Below are positions 27,580 to 35,241 of a stretch of 64,000 nt of DNA, in pieces. The translations under genes and the position numbers were made by a program. The stretch comes from M3007 sp044230315 (GTDB lineage: Bacteria > Bacteroidota > Bacteroidia > Chitinophagales > Saprospiraceae), in contig JBGARJ010000010.1 of NCBI GenBank assembly GCA_044230315.1, forward strand, positions 62,001 to 126,000. Direction: 5' to 3'. Position 1 is the stretch's first letter. Each line of letters begins with the position of its first letter. Under the pieces are notes generated by a model. That model worked only from the letters and a program-made list of their open reading frames with translations, had not been told where the DNA came from and ran no database searches.

Positions 27580-28092
27580 TTATTGCCTCCGGCAAATAAG
27601 CGTAATGGGTGAAGTCTGAATTTTGTTGCTCAGGTGACCGGCGCGGTCTTTGATTTGGATGGTGTAAAATACCGTATCCAACATTTGAGGGGCCAAAGTG
27701 GAGGTGTCGCAAGGCGGCACGCCGGTACTTTTATCGTAAATGCAGCAGGAAATAGGTACGGTCATGTAAATCTCCCCGGAAATGCCATTGCCGGCGCCTT
27801 GCTGTTCGACATACGGGATCCGGTAAGCAGGTTTTTCAAACGTATCGCGCCCATCCACGATAAAGATGCTTTGCTGGTCGTCTTTAAAACCCAGATCGCC
27901 GTCGCCGTCGGTAAAACCGAAGGTGACCACCACACTGTCTTCGCCAAAGGTATTTTGATAAAACACGTTATTGGAAAGGCTTTTGAATTCGATCACCGGT
28001 TCGTCCGGGTAATCGGGTGGTTGAATACAATATTGAAACAACGCCAACGCTGTTAACAAAAGAACCCCAACGCCAATGGTTGATTTTTTCAT
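27580..28092 (-). CDS. Exported protein of unknown function, probable lipoprotein
   Basis: A 170-residue protein with an N-terminal hydrophobic segment (GVGVLLLTALALFQYC) ending in a Cys, which could serve as a lipidation site. Mature residues include FGFTDGDGDLGFKDD, a pattern seen in short Ca-binding or Ig-like Bacteroidota lipoproteins. YTIQIKDRAGHLSNKIQTSPITL forms a likely terminal beta-sandwich strand set. A Cys pair (ISCCIYD) and another CDTS follow, hinting at disulfides. It is convergent with rsmD and divergent from the LuxE-like gene. I do not recognise a more specific family. Confidence 0.7.
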   Translation of the reverse strand: MKKSTIGVGVLLLTALALFQYCIQPPDYPDEPVIEFKSLSNNVFYQNTFGEDSVVVTFGFTDGDGDLGFKDDQQSIFIVDGRDTFEKPAYRIPYVEQQGAGNGISGEIYMTVPISCCIYDKSTGVPPCDTSTLAPQMLDTVFYTIQIKDRAGHLSNKIQTSPITLICRRQ

Positions 28093-28132
28093 ACGGTTGT
28101 ATTTTGCCGCAAATTAGCCTCTTTCGAGCGCA

Positions 28133-29143
28133 ATGCAAACACCTGATCGCAGCGATTTATTGTCCGGATTAGCGGAATTGGACGCCGGAAACTTTGAGTC
28201 AACCGCCCTGGCCATTTTTCGATACCAAGCCGTTGAAAATCCGGTTTATGCGCGTTTTCTGCGCTTGCTCGGTCGCACCCCGGCCGGGGTCAGGCAGATG
28301 GACGATATCCCTTTTCTGCCGATCAGTCTGTTCAAATCGCATGATGTCCGTTCGGGTGTGTGGGAGCCGGAAGCCGTATTTACCAGCAGCGGTACAACAG
28401 GTCAAACGCCGTCGCGCCATGCTGTGCGAAGCCTTGCACTGTACCTGGAGAACGCGCGACGTGGTTTTGCCCGGTTTTACGGCGACCCGGCCGGCTGGTG
28501 TTGGCTGGCGCTTTTGCCTTCCTATCTCGAGCGGGGTGGCTCGTCGCTGGTGGCTATGGCTGATTTTTTTATCCGGCAATCGCGCTTTCCGGAAAGCGGC
28601 TTTTTCCTGCATGATCTGGAGCACCTGTCACGGGTGCTACAGGAATGCCGGGCCAAAAACACGCCTACCGTTTTGCTGGGCGTCAGTTTCGCGCTGTTGG
28701 ATTTTGCCGAACAATTTCCAGCCGATCTGTCGGGTGTGGTCATCATGGAAACCGGCGGGATGAAAGGGCGCCGCCGGGAAATAACACGGGCCGAAATGCA
28801 CGCCTTTTTGCAGCGCGCATTCCGGGTTGCGGGCGTGCACTCCGAGTACGGCATGACGGAATTGTTTTCGCAGGCTTATTGCCGCCCTGCGGGCACCGGC
28901 GAGCCCGTTGTTTTCGAGCCGGCTCTTACCATGCGCGCGCTCACGATGGAAATTAACGACCCGTTCTGCCCCGGTTTGCCGGGCCGGGCCGGGGTATTAC
29001 ATATGATTGATCTGGCCAACCTGGATACCTGTAGTTTTATCGCTACCGAAGACATCGGTAAGGCGTACGCAGATGGGCGTTTCGAGATCCTGGGGCGACT
29101 GGATGCCGCTGAATTGCGCGGTTGTAATTTGATGGTTGAGTGA
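28133..29143 (+). CDS. LuxE/PaaK-family acyl-protein synthetase-like enzyme
   Basis: A 336-residue ANL-superfamily-like protein. The ATP-binding motif is AVFTSSGTTGQTPSRH (about residues 82-96). Further motifs are VVIMETGGMKGRRREI and HSEYGMTELFSQAY, the latter matching the A5-type YGMTE. The C-terminal FIATEDIGKAYADGRFEILGRLD corresponds to the A7/A8 hinge. Length and layout fit LuxE-domain proteins, which activate fatty acids or other acids. There is no luxCD here, so the role is not bioluminescence. In Bacteroidota such genes are often tied to acyl-modification. It begins 40 bp upstream-divergent from the lipoprotein gene. Confidence 0.88.
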   Translation: MQTPDRSDLLSGLAELDAGNFESTALAIFRYQAVENPVYARFLRLLGRTPAGVRQMDDIPFLPISLFKSHDVRSGVWEPEAVFTSSGTTGQTPSRHAVRSLALYLENARRGFARFYGDPAGWCWLALLPSYLERGGSSLVAMADFFIRQSRFPESGFFLHDLEHLSRVLQECRAKNTPTVLLGVSFALLDFAEQFPADLSGVVIMETGGMKGRRREITRAEMHAFLQRAFRVAGVHSEYGMTELFSQAYCRPAGTGEPVVFEPALTMRALTMEINDPFCPGLPGRAGVLHMIDLANLDTCSFIATEDIGKAYADGRFEILGRLDAAELRGCNLMVE

Positions 29144-29145
29144 TG

Positions 29146-29250
29146 TAATGTGGTTAATGTGGTCAATGTGGTTAATGTGGTCAATGTGGTCAATGTGGTC
29201 AATGTGGTTAATGTGGTTAATGGGGTTAATGTGGTTAATGGGGGCAATGG
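29146..29250 (+). repeat. 9-bp minisatellite (TTAATGTGG / TCAATGTGG)
   Basis: About 11 head-to-tail copies of a 9-base unit, T(T/C)AATGTGG, with late units changed to TTAATGGGG. It lies in the 142-bp gap between the LuxE-like gene and the phosphoesterase gene. The period is a multiple of three, so it makes long spurious frames rich in Leu-Thr-Thr on the minus strand. Number variation between strains is likely. Confidence 0.95.
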
Positions 29251-29285
29251 AATTGAATTTATAAATAGTTGAATGATTGTATGTT

Positions 29286-29795
29286 ATGACAAAAATCGGG
29301 CTGCTTTCCGACACACACTCGTTTTTGGATGACCGCGTGTTCGAGTATTTCGCCGAAAGCGATGAAGTGTGGCATGCCGGCGATTTTGGCAGTATGGACG
29401 TGGTGGACCGGCTCCGGGCGTTCAAACCGCTCCGGGGCGTTTATGGTAATATCGACGATGCGCGCATCCGGCTAGAAATGCCGCTCGACTTGCGGTTTGT
29501 TTGCGACGGAGTACCCGTATTGATGACTCATATCGGTGGATATCCCGGGCGGTACAACCCCAGGATACGGAAAGTCTTGCAAGCCGATCCGCCGCGGGAC
29601 GGGCTGTTTATTTGCGGGCATTCCCACATTTTGAAGGTTATTCCGGACAAGCAACTCGGATTTCTGCACCTCAATCCGGGCGCCTGTGGCAACGAGGGAT
29701 GGCACCAGGTGAAAACGTTGATGCGTTTCGTCCTGGATGCGGGGCATATTCGCGCACTCGAGGTAATTGAATTGGACAGGCGTGGTAGCCATTAG
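29286..29795 (+). CDS. YfcE/MJ0936-type metallophosphoesterase
   Basis: A 169-residue calcineurin-like phosphoesterase. The metal-binding motifs are in order: LLSDTHS (Asp9, His11), HAGDFGSMD, VYGNIDD, LMTHIGGYPG and ICGHSHILKV, all of which are expected for the YfcE class. The start is ATG 29286 (MTKIGLLSDTH); an upstream TTG adds three residues. These enzymes hydrolyse phosphodiesters such as bis-pNPP or small cyclic nucleotides, and their true substrate is usually unknown. It lies directly downstream of the minisatellite, so repeat-length changes could alter its expression. Confidence 0.94.
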   Translation: MTKIGLLSDTHSFLDDRVFEYFAESDEVWHAGDFGSMDVVDRLRAFKPLRGVYGNIDDARIRLEMPLDLRFVCDGVPVLMTHIGGYPGRYNPRIRKVLQADPPRDGLFICGHSHILKVIPDKQLGFLHLNPGACGNEGWHQVKTLMRFVLDAGHIRALEVIELDRRGSH

Positions 29796-29869
29796 CAATG
29801 CCGATGCCGATGCGCTTCTCATTTTAGGTCAAAAGTGCGTTCGCCCGGTTATTATTTGATGGAAGGGCT

Positions 29870-29877
29870 TACTTTTG
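29870..29877 (+). promoter_or_regulatory. -7 promoter box (TACTTTTG)
   Basis: A perfect TAnnTTTG box of the Bacteroidota primary sigma factor, 46 bp before tRNA-Arg. A TTTG at 29855-29858 is too close to be the usual -33 element, so that part is uncertain. Confidence 0.5.
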
Positions 29878-29922
29878 CACGGCAAATTTTGACCCAATGC
29901 CCGCTTGCAAAAACCATTCTTT

Positions 29923-29994
29923 GGTCCCGTAGTTCAATGGATAGAATAGAGGTTTCCTAAACCTTTGATATGGGTTCGATTCCCGTCGGGACTA
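29923..29994 (+). tRNA. tRNA-Arg (anticodon CCT)
   Basis: The cloverleaf can be drawn in full. Acceptor GGTCCCG pairs with CGGGACT (first pair G-T). The D-stem is GTTC/GAAT, the anticodon stem is GAGGT/ACCTT with loop TTCCTAA, and the T-arm is ATGGG, TTCGATT, CCCGT. The anticodon CCT reads AGG (Arg). CCA is not encoded. A strong terminator follows. Confidence 0.95.
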
Positions 29995-30001
29995 CAAAAC
30001 T

Positions 30002-30038
30002 TGCCTTACAATCAACTGATTGTGAGGCATTTGTTTTT
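30002..30038 (+). terminator. Intrinsic terminator after tRNA-Arg
   Basis: TGCCTTACAATCA (30002-30014) pairs with TGATTGTGAGGCA (30017-30029), one G-T pair, followed by TTTGTTTTT. It directly follows the tRNA 3' end. Confidence 0.85.
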
Positions 30039-30071
30039 GAATGTTGCGAGACCGATGGTCTCTATTCGGGT

Positions 30072-30179
30072 TTATTTGAACGTCATTACCTCAACACCTG
30101 TCCAGTCGGCTGATACGCCGTCGACGATGTGCTTGCTGGCCTTGTGCAGGAACAGGCGGGCGGCGTGGTCTTCGGGGCT
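30072..30179 (-). pseudogene. Possible C-terminal fragment of a lost gene
   Basis: On the minus strand a short frame reads PEDHAARLFLHKAS, then HIVDGVSADWTGVEVM, and ends at TAA (30072-30074). It looks like the well-formed last 35 residues of a protein, but a stop codon lies immediately upstream (30180-30182) and no start is available. The family was not identified. Confidence 0.25.
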
Positions 30180-30402
30180 CTATGGCTTCAAATATACTTG
30201 TTTGCAGCAATTCAGATTGAAACAGACTGGAGTCTGGCGCATAAACATCCTTGATGCTGATAAGGGGGGCGAAAACGAAATAAGCCTCCGGGTATCATCC
30301 GGCTAACCCCTACACGATGCCGAATGCGGAAAGTGGTTCAAAACGTTGTTGCCGTCGCTTCGGGGCTACAACAACCGCTTTAATATCAGGAATATGCAAA
30401 AC

Positions 30403-30438
30403 GAGCCGCCGGATCAGCACGATCCGGCGGCTCTTTTT
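30403..30438. terminator. Intrinsic terminator, likely for the DUF1573 gene
   Basis: GAGCCGCCGGATC (30403-30415) and GATCCGGCGGCTC (30421-30433) form a perfect 13-bp stem, loop AGCAC, followed by TTTTT on the plus strand and GTTTTGC on the minus strand. It lies 36 bp beyond the DUF1573 stop. Confidence 0.85.
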
Positions 30439-30473
30439 GCTAACAACAGTACTAGTGAGCTGTCCAGTGGAAT

Positions 30474-31067
30474 TTAGTGCTGCAGCCCTTTGGCAGCCGG
30501 CATTTCTTTGCCGCGCACTTCGCCCGTGATCTCGATATGGGTATCGGTCGGGTTGGTATTGGCGGTAACGGTCACCTGTTTGCTTTGGCGGCCGGGTTTG
30601 CCCTTGGTGTTGAACTCCACATTGATCTCACCTTTGGCGCCAGGCGGTACGGGTTGCTTGGGCCAGGTTGGCACTGTGCAACCGCAGGAGCCTTTCGCAT
30701 TGGAAATGACCAGCGGTTCGTTGCCGGTGTTTGTAAATTTGAACACGTGTTTCACCACAGTGCCTTCGTCGGTTACGCCAAAATCAAACGAGAGTTCATC
30801 GTATTTGATCGAAGTGGTAGGGCCGGTAGGCGCCGGCGTGGCATTCACATTCGTGCCGGGGATATTGCCATGGTTGTCGTTTCCACCGCGCGTTCCTCCC
30901 ATGAAGATTTTACCCTCATTGTTGGTCATTCCGGCGGCTGATTCGCGGATTTGATCGCTTTCCGATTTGCCAAACCAGCTCTTAAAGCCGCCGCCAAACA
31001 GATTGGCAATCAGCAGCAACGCCAGCAACGCCAGCAGGCCGATTTGGATTTGTTTACTTCTTTCCAT
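30474..31067 (-). CDS. DUF1573 domain membrane-anchored protein
   Basis: A 197-residue protein starting at the ATG complementary to 31065-31067 (MERSKQIQIG); a longer frame begins at 31127. A single N-terminal TM helix (IGLLALLALLLIANLF) is followed by a polar linker with Gly and Asn. The C-terminal half (about 85-185) is the DUF1573 Ig-like domain: FDFGVTDEGTVVKHVFKFTNTGNEPL, given here in parts as FDFGVTDEGTVV and FTNTGNEPLVISNAKGSCGC. The GSCGCTVP motif and NVEFNTKGKPGRQ are hallmarks. These proteins are common periplasmic or cell-surface proteins of Bacteroidota with unknown role. Confidence 0.93.
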   Translation of the reverse strand: MERSKQIQIGLLALLALLLIANLFGGGFKSWFGKSESDQIRESAAGMTNNEGKIFMGGTRGGNDNHGNIPGTNVNATPAPTGPTTSIKYDELSFDFGVTDEGTVVKHVFKFTNTGNEPLVISNAKGSCGCTVPTWPKQPVPPGAKGEINVEFNTKGKPGRQSKQVTVTANTNPTDTHIEITGEVRGKEMPAAKGLQH

Positions 31068-31245
31068 TGCTTGTCCAAATAATTTAAGTGAGAAAGTGGT
31101 TAAAACACGTTGTTTGGAAGGTGGCACAAAATTACACCTTATCTACCCGCCGCTAATCGTCCGAATTTTTGTTTGCAAATGATTAACACAGCGTCCGACG
31201 GATTCCAAAATTGTCCGGCATCCGGATTCTTTTACCGGCAAACAC

Positions 31246-32922
31246 TTATTCCTGTGCCTGCTCCAAAAACACAAATCCGCCATACCGGTAGATCTCCCGG
31301 CACCCCGACAAGCCATCCAAATGGGGGATTTTAGCCACGAGGTAAACCTTCTGACCCGGGCGGTTGGCCGGCATAAAACAAGACGGATCGGCTCTGGTCA
31401 GACCTTCATGGCTGCACCGTTGCCTGGAGTAGAACAGCGGGGCGTAGGTCTGGAACCCGACCGGCTTTACCTGACAATTTTCGCCAGCCTTGCTTTCGTA
31501 AAATTCGATCGCTGCACATTGGATATACCGGTCCAGATAGCCGGCACAAGTCAGGAAAGTAAACGCAGTGAAAATGGCGCCGCCGGCAAAAATTGTTTGT
31601 GCAGCAACCCAAGGCCGGGCATGGCGCCAGTAATGCCAGGCCAACAGACTGGCCGCGACCAGGACCAATCCAGGCAGCCCCTGCCACCAATGCCATTGCA
31701 GATCAACCTTCAGCTGGGCGTTCAAAAATTCGTTGCCGGTCAGCCAGGATTGAAGCCAATCCACGTGATTCCCGATAACCGGAAGGGCCGCTTGCAGCAG
31801 GCCGATGCCGATACCTAAACCGAGTAACAAAAGGCCGGTTGCGCGCGGTTGAATATGCCACCGGAGTGCGCGCCAAATGGTAAGCGTGCCCAGGTACGTC
31901 AACGGAAAGTAGGCTAACGAAGCAATCGGTGCATTTTTTCCCGGCAGGACACTGAACAGAATCAAGACCACCCAAAACAACAATTGCATCCAGGTAGCCA
32001 GGTCCGACCGCTTGCAACTGACCAGCGTGTCTGAATCGAGCATCTCATCCTCCGATTGATGGTCGCCCCATAGGTTGGGCAAAGCGAAAACCGATACCGG
32101 GAAACAACCGACCAGCAGCATCAGCGCTGACAGCCCCCAGAAGCCGACCGAAGCGGTTCCCGACTGGCCAACCGCCGGCATCTGGTGGCTGAAGTATTCC
32201 GTCGCGAACCATGCGCCATGTTCCATCGATTCGAGGGCCAGCCACGCGAACAAGACGCTTCCGGCAACGCCCGCGAACAGCACCAGGTGTTTGAAAAATC
32301 CTCTGTTTCGAAACCGGTAACGGGCCCAATACAACAAAAGGGTCAGCAATAGCACCAGCAATGCCACCGGTCCTTTGACCAACATGGCCAGGCCGGTCAG
32401 CCAGCCACCCAGGAGTAAAAACCGATACCGCCGCCAAAAGGAGGAGGCTTCATGCGCGGTAAAAAACTGCCAGCGGAATTCAATAAAACCATATAAACCG
32501 CCAAAAACGAGCAGATTAAACCAGGGGTCGACAACACCGCTGCGGAAGTACAAATGCGGGAGCAAACTCCCCAACCACGCCAAGGCCCAAAGCCAACCAA
32601 ATGCCCGGTCGTGCAGGCGCCGGCCTAAATGGTAGACGAGTAAAAAAGTGGCCAAACCGCATAACACATTTGGGAACCGCGCGGCAAATTCGCCAACGCC
32701 AAACACCTTCATCGATAGCGCCTGAAGCCATAAAAACAGCGGCGGGCTTTCCCATAATGGCTTGAAATCGATTTGCGCGTGGCCATAATTGCCGGTCAGC
32801 AGCATTTCGCGGGCACTTTCAGCGAGATTGACTTCACCCCAATCCAACAGGTGGATGCCGCCCAAAAAGGGTACAAAAAAAAGTAAAGCCAGCCCTGCTA
32901 AACGTACGTAGTCAATCCGCAT
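31246..32922 (-). CDS. Glycosyltransferase family 39 membrane protein (ArnT/PMT-like)
   Basis: A 558-residue integral membrane glycosyltransferase. The start is the ATG complementary to 32920-32922 (MRIDYVRLAG); the longer frame overlaps the permease gene antisense and is rejected. Near the N-terminus, DWGEVNLAESAREMLLTGN carries the acidic catalytic-loop motif of the GT-C fold, and KPLWESPPLFLWLQAL matches the KPP-type motif of ArnT. At least ten hydrophobic spans follow, then a soluble C-terminal domain. The family moves sugars from polyprenyl phosphates to lipid A, proteins or other acceptors in the periplasm. Substrate and acceptor cannot be deduced. Confidence 0.9.
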   Translation of the reverse strand: MRIDYVRLAGLALLFFVPFLGGIHLLDWGEVNLAESAREMLLTGNYGHAQIDFKPLWESPPLFLWLQALSMKVFGVGEFAARFPNVLCGLATFLLVYHLGRRLHDRAFGWLWALAWLGSLLPHLYFRSGVVDPWFNLLVFGGLYGFIEFRWQFFTAHEASSFWRRYRFLLLGGWLTGLAMLVKGPVALLVLLLTLLLYWARYRFRNRGFFKHLVLFAGVAGSVLFAWLALESMEHGAWFATEYFSHQMPAVGQSGTASVGFWGLSALMLLVGCFPVSVFALPNLWGDHQSEDEMLDSDTLVSCKRSDLATWMQLLFWVVLILFSVLPGKNAPIASLAYFPLTYLGTLTIWRALRWHIQPRATGLLLLGLGIGIGLLQAALPVIGNHVDWLQSWLTGNEFLNAQLKVDLQWHWWQGLPGLVLVAASLLAWHYWRHARPWVAAQTIFAGGAIFTAFTFLTCAGYLDRYIQCAAIEFYESKAGENCQVKPVGFQTYAPLFYSRQRCSHEGLTRADPSCFMPANRPGQKVYLVAKIPHLDGLSGCREIYRYGGFVFLEQAQE

Positions 32923-33035
32923 AATGATGGTTCCGTGTCTTAAAAATGGGTTGGTGGTCGGTAAAGAAAGTGGAACACGGCTATCCGTTACAACGACCCA
33001 TGCACAACACAAAAACAAATGTACGTTCCGGAGGT

Positions 33036-34271
33036 TCACCGGCGCTCGCTCAGGACTTCGCCGAGCGTATTGAGGGCCAGGATGGTGAGGCCGATGGCCA
33101 ACCCGGGCGGAAGGCTGATCCACCATAGCTGCGGATTGCTGCGCGCGTTGCGGAGCAGGCTTCCCCAAGTGGCGCCATGCAGGGAAATATCGCCATAGCC
33201 CAGAAATGAGAGGGATGCCTCCAGCAAAATAGCCACCGCTACCCCCATGGCCAGGGTGGTGTAGGTCGCGCGCAGCGCATTGGGAAGGCCATGCCGGATC
33301 ATAATCCGCCAATCCGGAATTCCCATTCCTTTGGCAGCTGTGATATAATCCATTTCCCGGATGCGCAACAGCTCGGCCCGGATGAATAGTGCCACGTTGG
33401 GCCAGGTAAAGGCTCCGATGAGAAATATCATCACCCAAAGCGACTGCGTCTCGGCTTGCAGCATGGCTGCAAATGCAATGATCACCAGCAGGATCGGCAC
33501 GGCGTTAAAAACATCAGCCAGGCGCATGATCAACAGGTCCGCAGGAATTATGATCCGTTTGGCAAAAAATGCGCTCCGGTTGAGCAGTTTACCGAGAAAA
33601 CCGGCCGTTAATAAGATCAGGGACACTGTAGCTAATCGAATTGACCAGCGCAACCAAATGGAATTCGTGTCGATAAATTGTTGCTGCACTGCATTTTGAT
33701 AAAACCATGCCAGGGGCAAACTCAATACGGTCAGCCACATCTGGCCGCGGTACATGCGCAGCCGGTCGTCGCCCCAATATCCGGCAATTGCCCCGAGTGT
33801 GACGCCGATCAAAAATGCGATACCCATGGCGATCGCACCCGCCATCATCGCAATCCTGGCACCGCCGACCAAGCCGGCTGCCACGTCGAAGCCCTCGGCG
33901 TCGGTACCCAGCCAATGCCGAAATCTGCGATCAGGTCCAGGATGAACCGAGCCAGGCAGCGCCAGGCGCACCGTTGTATCGGGGCTCATGGGCAGCTCGC
34001 CAGCGGCAAACGGAACCGGCGCGAAAACTGCGGCATCGTATGGAAATCGCCGCCACAAAAAATTGCGTTGAATCGAATCCAGGATCGGCTGTTTGTAGGG
34101 TAGGGCAGGGTCCTTCCACAGCGTTCGGAGACCTGGAAAATAGGCCGTCCCTCCGATCCGGCAGTACAGCGGGCGGTCATTCGCTAAAAAGTCTTTGCCT
34201 AACGCCACTACGACCAGTATACCCAGAATGAGCAGTGCGGGCCAAGTCCGTCTATTTTTCCACCATTGCAT
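33036..34271 (-). CDS. ABC transporter permease, OppC/DppC type
   Basis: A 411-residue permease from the ATG complementary to 34269-34271 (MQWWKNRRTW). The first TM (WPALLILGILVVVALG) is followed by a long extracytoplasmic region of about 110 residues, with a motif HWLGTDAEGFDVAAGLV that matches the OppC pre-TM2 segment. Five further TMs follow, with the EAA loop EMDYITAAKGMGIPDWRI and RHGLPNA facing the ATPase. It has no OppB, ATPase or binding-protein gene beside it. It overlaps the GHMP kinase gene by 20 bp, with kinase first, so the two are co-translated. Confidence 0.92.
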   Translation of the reverse strand: MQWWKNRRTWPALLILGILVVVALGKDFLANDRPLYCRIGGTAYFPGLRTLWKDPALPYKQPILDSIQRNFLWRRFPYDAAVFAPVPFAAGELPMSPDTTVRLALPGSVHPGPDRRFRHWLGTDAEGFDVAAGLVGGARIAMMAGAIAMGIAFLIGVTLGAIAGYWGDDRLRMYRGQMWLTVLSLPLAWFYQNAVQQQFIDTNSIWLRWSIRLATVSLILLTAGFLGKLLNRSAFFAKRIIIPADLLIMRLADVFNAVPILLVIIAFAAMLQAETQSLWVMIFLIGAFTWPNVALFIRAELLRIREMDYITAAKGMGIPDWRIMIRHGLPNALRATYTTLAMGVAVAILLEASLSFLGYGDISLHGATWGSLLRNARSNPQLWWISLPPGLAIGLTILALNTLGEVLSERR

Positions 34272-35151
34272 CTTGTTCGAAAGGGAAGACAGGGGCGAAG
34301 GTAGTGCCCAAATGCGATAATATTTTCGCTTTGGAAGTGCCGAAGCCCAATACAAAACCGCCTCCGCCGGCACCGCAAACTTTTAGCACATATGCTTCGC
34401 TTTGCAGCCCGTGCTCCCAACAGTTGCGGAGAGCAGCCGGTATCATCGGTCCAAAATAGGCCGCCTGGAACGCTGAAACCTGCCGGAGGGCCTGCCAGAA
34501 GGCTCCGTTATCGCCGTTTTCCCACGCTTGGAGCAGGGCGTTGTGGACAGGGAAAAGCGATTGCTCCAACAGGAGGGCAAAGTCGGGCTTCCGGCTTTGT
34601 TCCAGGAACCACTGAACCAGCGGGCCGGTTTGGCGGGGCGTATGGGTATCCAACAGAAAAATCAATGGCGGCTCCTGCTGCCAATTAGTCGGTTCCACAA
34701 AACGGACGGTGTGACGGTCCTCAATCCATAGTGCGCGATTCAAATAACTGGTCAGTGGATCGATCCCCGAACTTTGCCCGTGAAAATAACTTTCCATACG
34801 GGCAAACAGTTGTTTCAACCCCGGCAAATCGCTTGTTTTTTCGAGGGCATAGCGGTCATAAACGGCTGCACACAGCGCCCCGGAACTTCCCAATCCATAG
34901 CCGCTTGGAATATTGGAATCAAAAAACAATCCGGCTTCCAGCTCTGCCTGAAACCGGCTCGTATCAAGTATTTCCATCTGTTGCAACTCCGGACTGCCAG
35001 CAAATGCCCGCAGCGATGCCCGCCAGGGCGTTTCTTCGCTCGTCCGGGACCAGGTGCCTCCAAAAGCGGGAACCGGCACCGCCAGCGCGCGGGCGCCTAA
35101 CAAGAGGATATGTTCTCCGAAAAGCAGCAATTTTGCCGGATAGCGTCGCAT
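34252..35151 (-). CDS. GHMP-family kinase (mevalonate kinase-like)
   Basis: A 299-residue GHMP kinase. The beginning AKLLLFGEHILLLGARALAVPV is typical of mevalonate kinase-like members. The ATP-binding motif 2 is IPSGYGLGSSGALCAAV (residues 81-97). Motif 3 is KVCGAGGGGFVLGF near the C-terminus. HGQSSGIDPLTSYLN matches the substrate-binding SGxDP segment found in mevalonate kinases. The enzyme would phosphorylate mevalonate or a related alcohol. Other mevalonate-pathway genes are not in the window, so this could be a sugar kinase of the same superfamily. Its stop overlaps the start of the permease gene. Confidence 0.88.
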   Translation of the reverse strand: MRRYPAKLLLFGEHILLLGARALAVPVPAFGGTWSRTSEETPWRASLRAFAGSPELQQMEILDTSRFQAELEAGLFFDSNIPSGYGLGSSGALCAAVYDRYALEKTSDLPGLKQLFARMESYFHGQSSGIDPLTSYLNRALWIEDRHTVRFVEPTNWQQEPPLIFLLDTHTPRQTGPLVQWFLEQSRKPDFALLLEQSLFPVHNALLQAWENGDNGAFWQALRQVSAFQAAYFGPMIPAALRNCWEHGLQSEAYVLKVCGAGGGGFVLGFGTSKAKILSHLGTTFAPVFPFEQDAMVEK

Positions 35152-35241
35152 AACGGCCTAAAGGTCGGAGCTGCGGGCCGCAAAAACCAGGGGCTGCATT
35201 ATTTTCCTCAAAATATTGCAGCCCCTGCTTATTACTCCGAC

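Larger units (their letters stand above)
29995..30473. other. Intergenic region with possible gene remnants downstream of tRNA-Arg
   Basis: This is 479 bp between the tRNA and the DUF1573 gene. It holds the tRNA terminator, a short coding-like remnant (30072-30179, minus) and a strong stem-loop at 30403-30438. The longer frames (29965-30306, 30317-30529) cross the tRNA or lack any recognisable pattern. Sites next to a tRNA gene are common insertion points, so decayed foreign DNA is plausible, but no integrase or att repeat was seen. Confidence 0.4.

Noticed and set aside
18664..29250. CRISPR array
   Set aside because: The 699-bp coding repeats and the 9-bp minisatellite have neither spacers nor the right unit size, and no cas genes are present.
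28876..29425. Minus-strand frames rich in Leu-Thr or Asn-His-Ile repeats
   Set aside because: Products of the 9-bp minisatellite, with no start context.
29965..30306. A 113-codon frame downstream of tRNA-Arg
   Set aside because: It overlaps the tRNA and its terminator and has no recognisable sequence.
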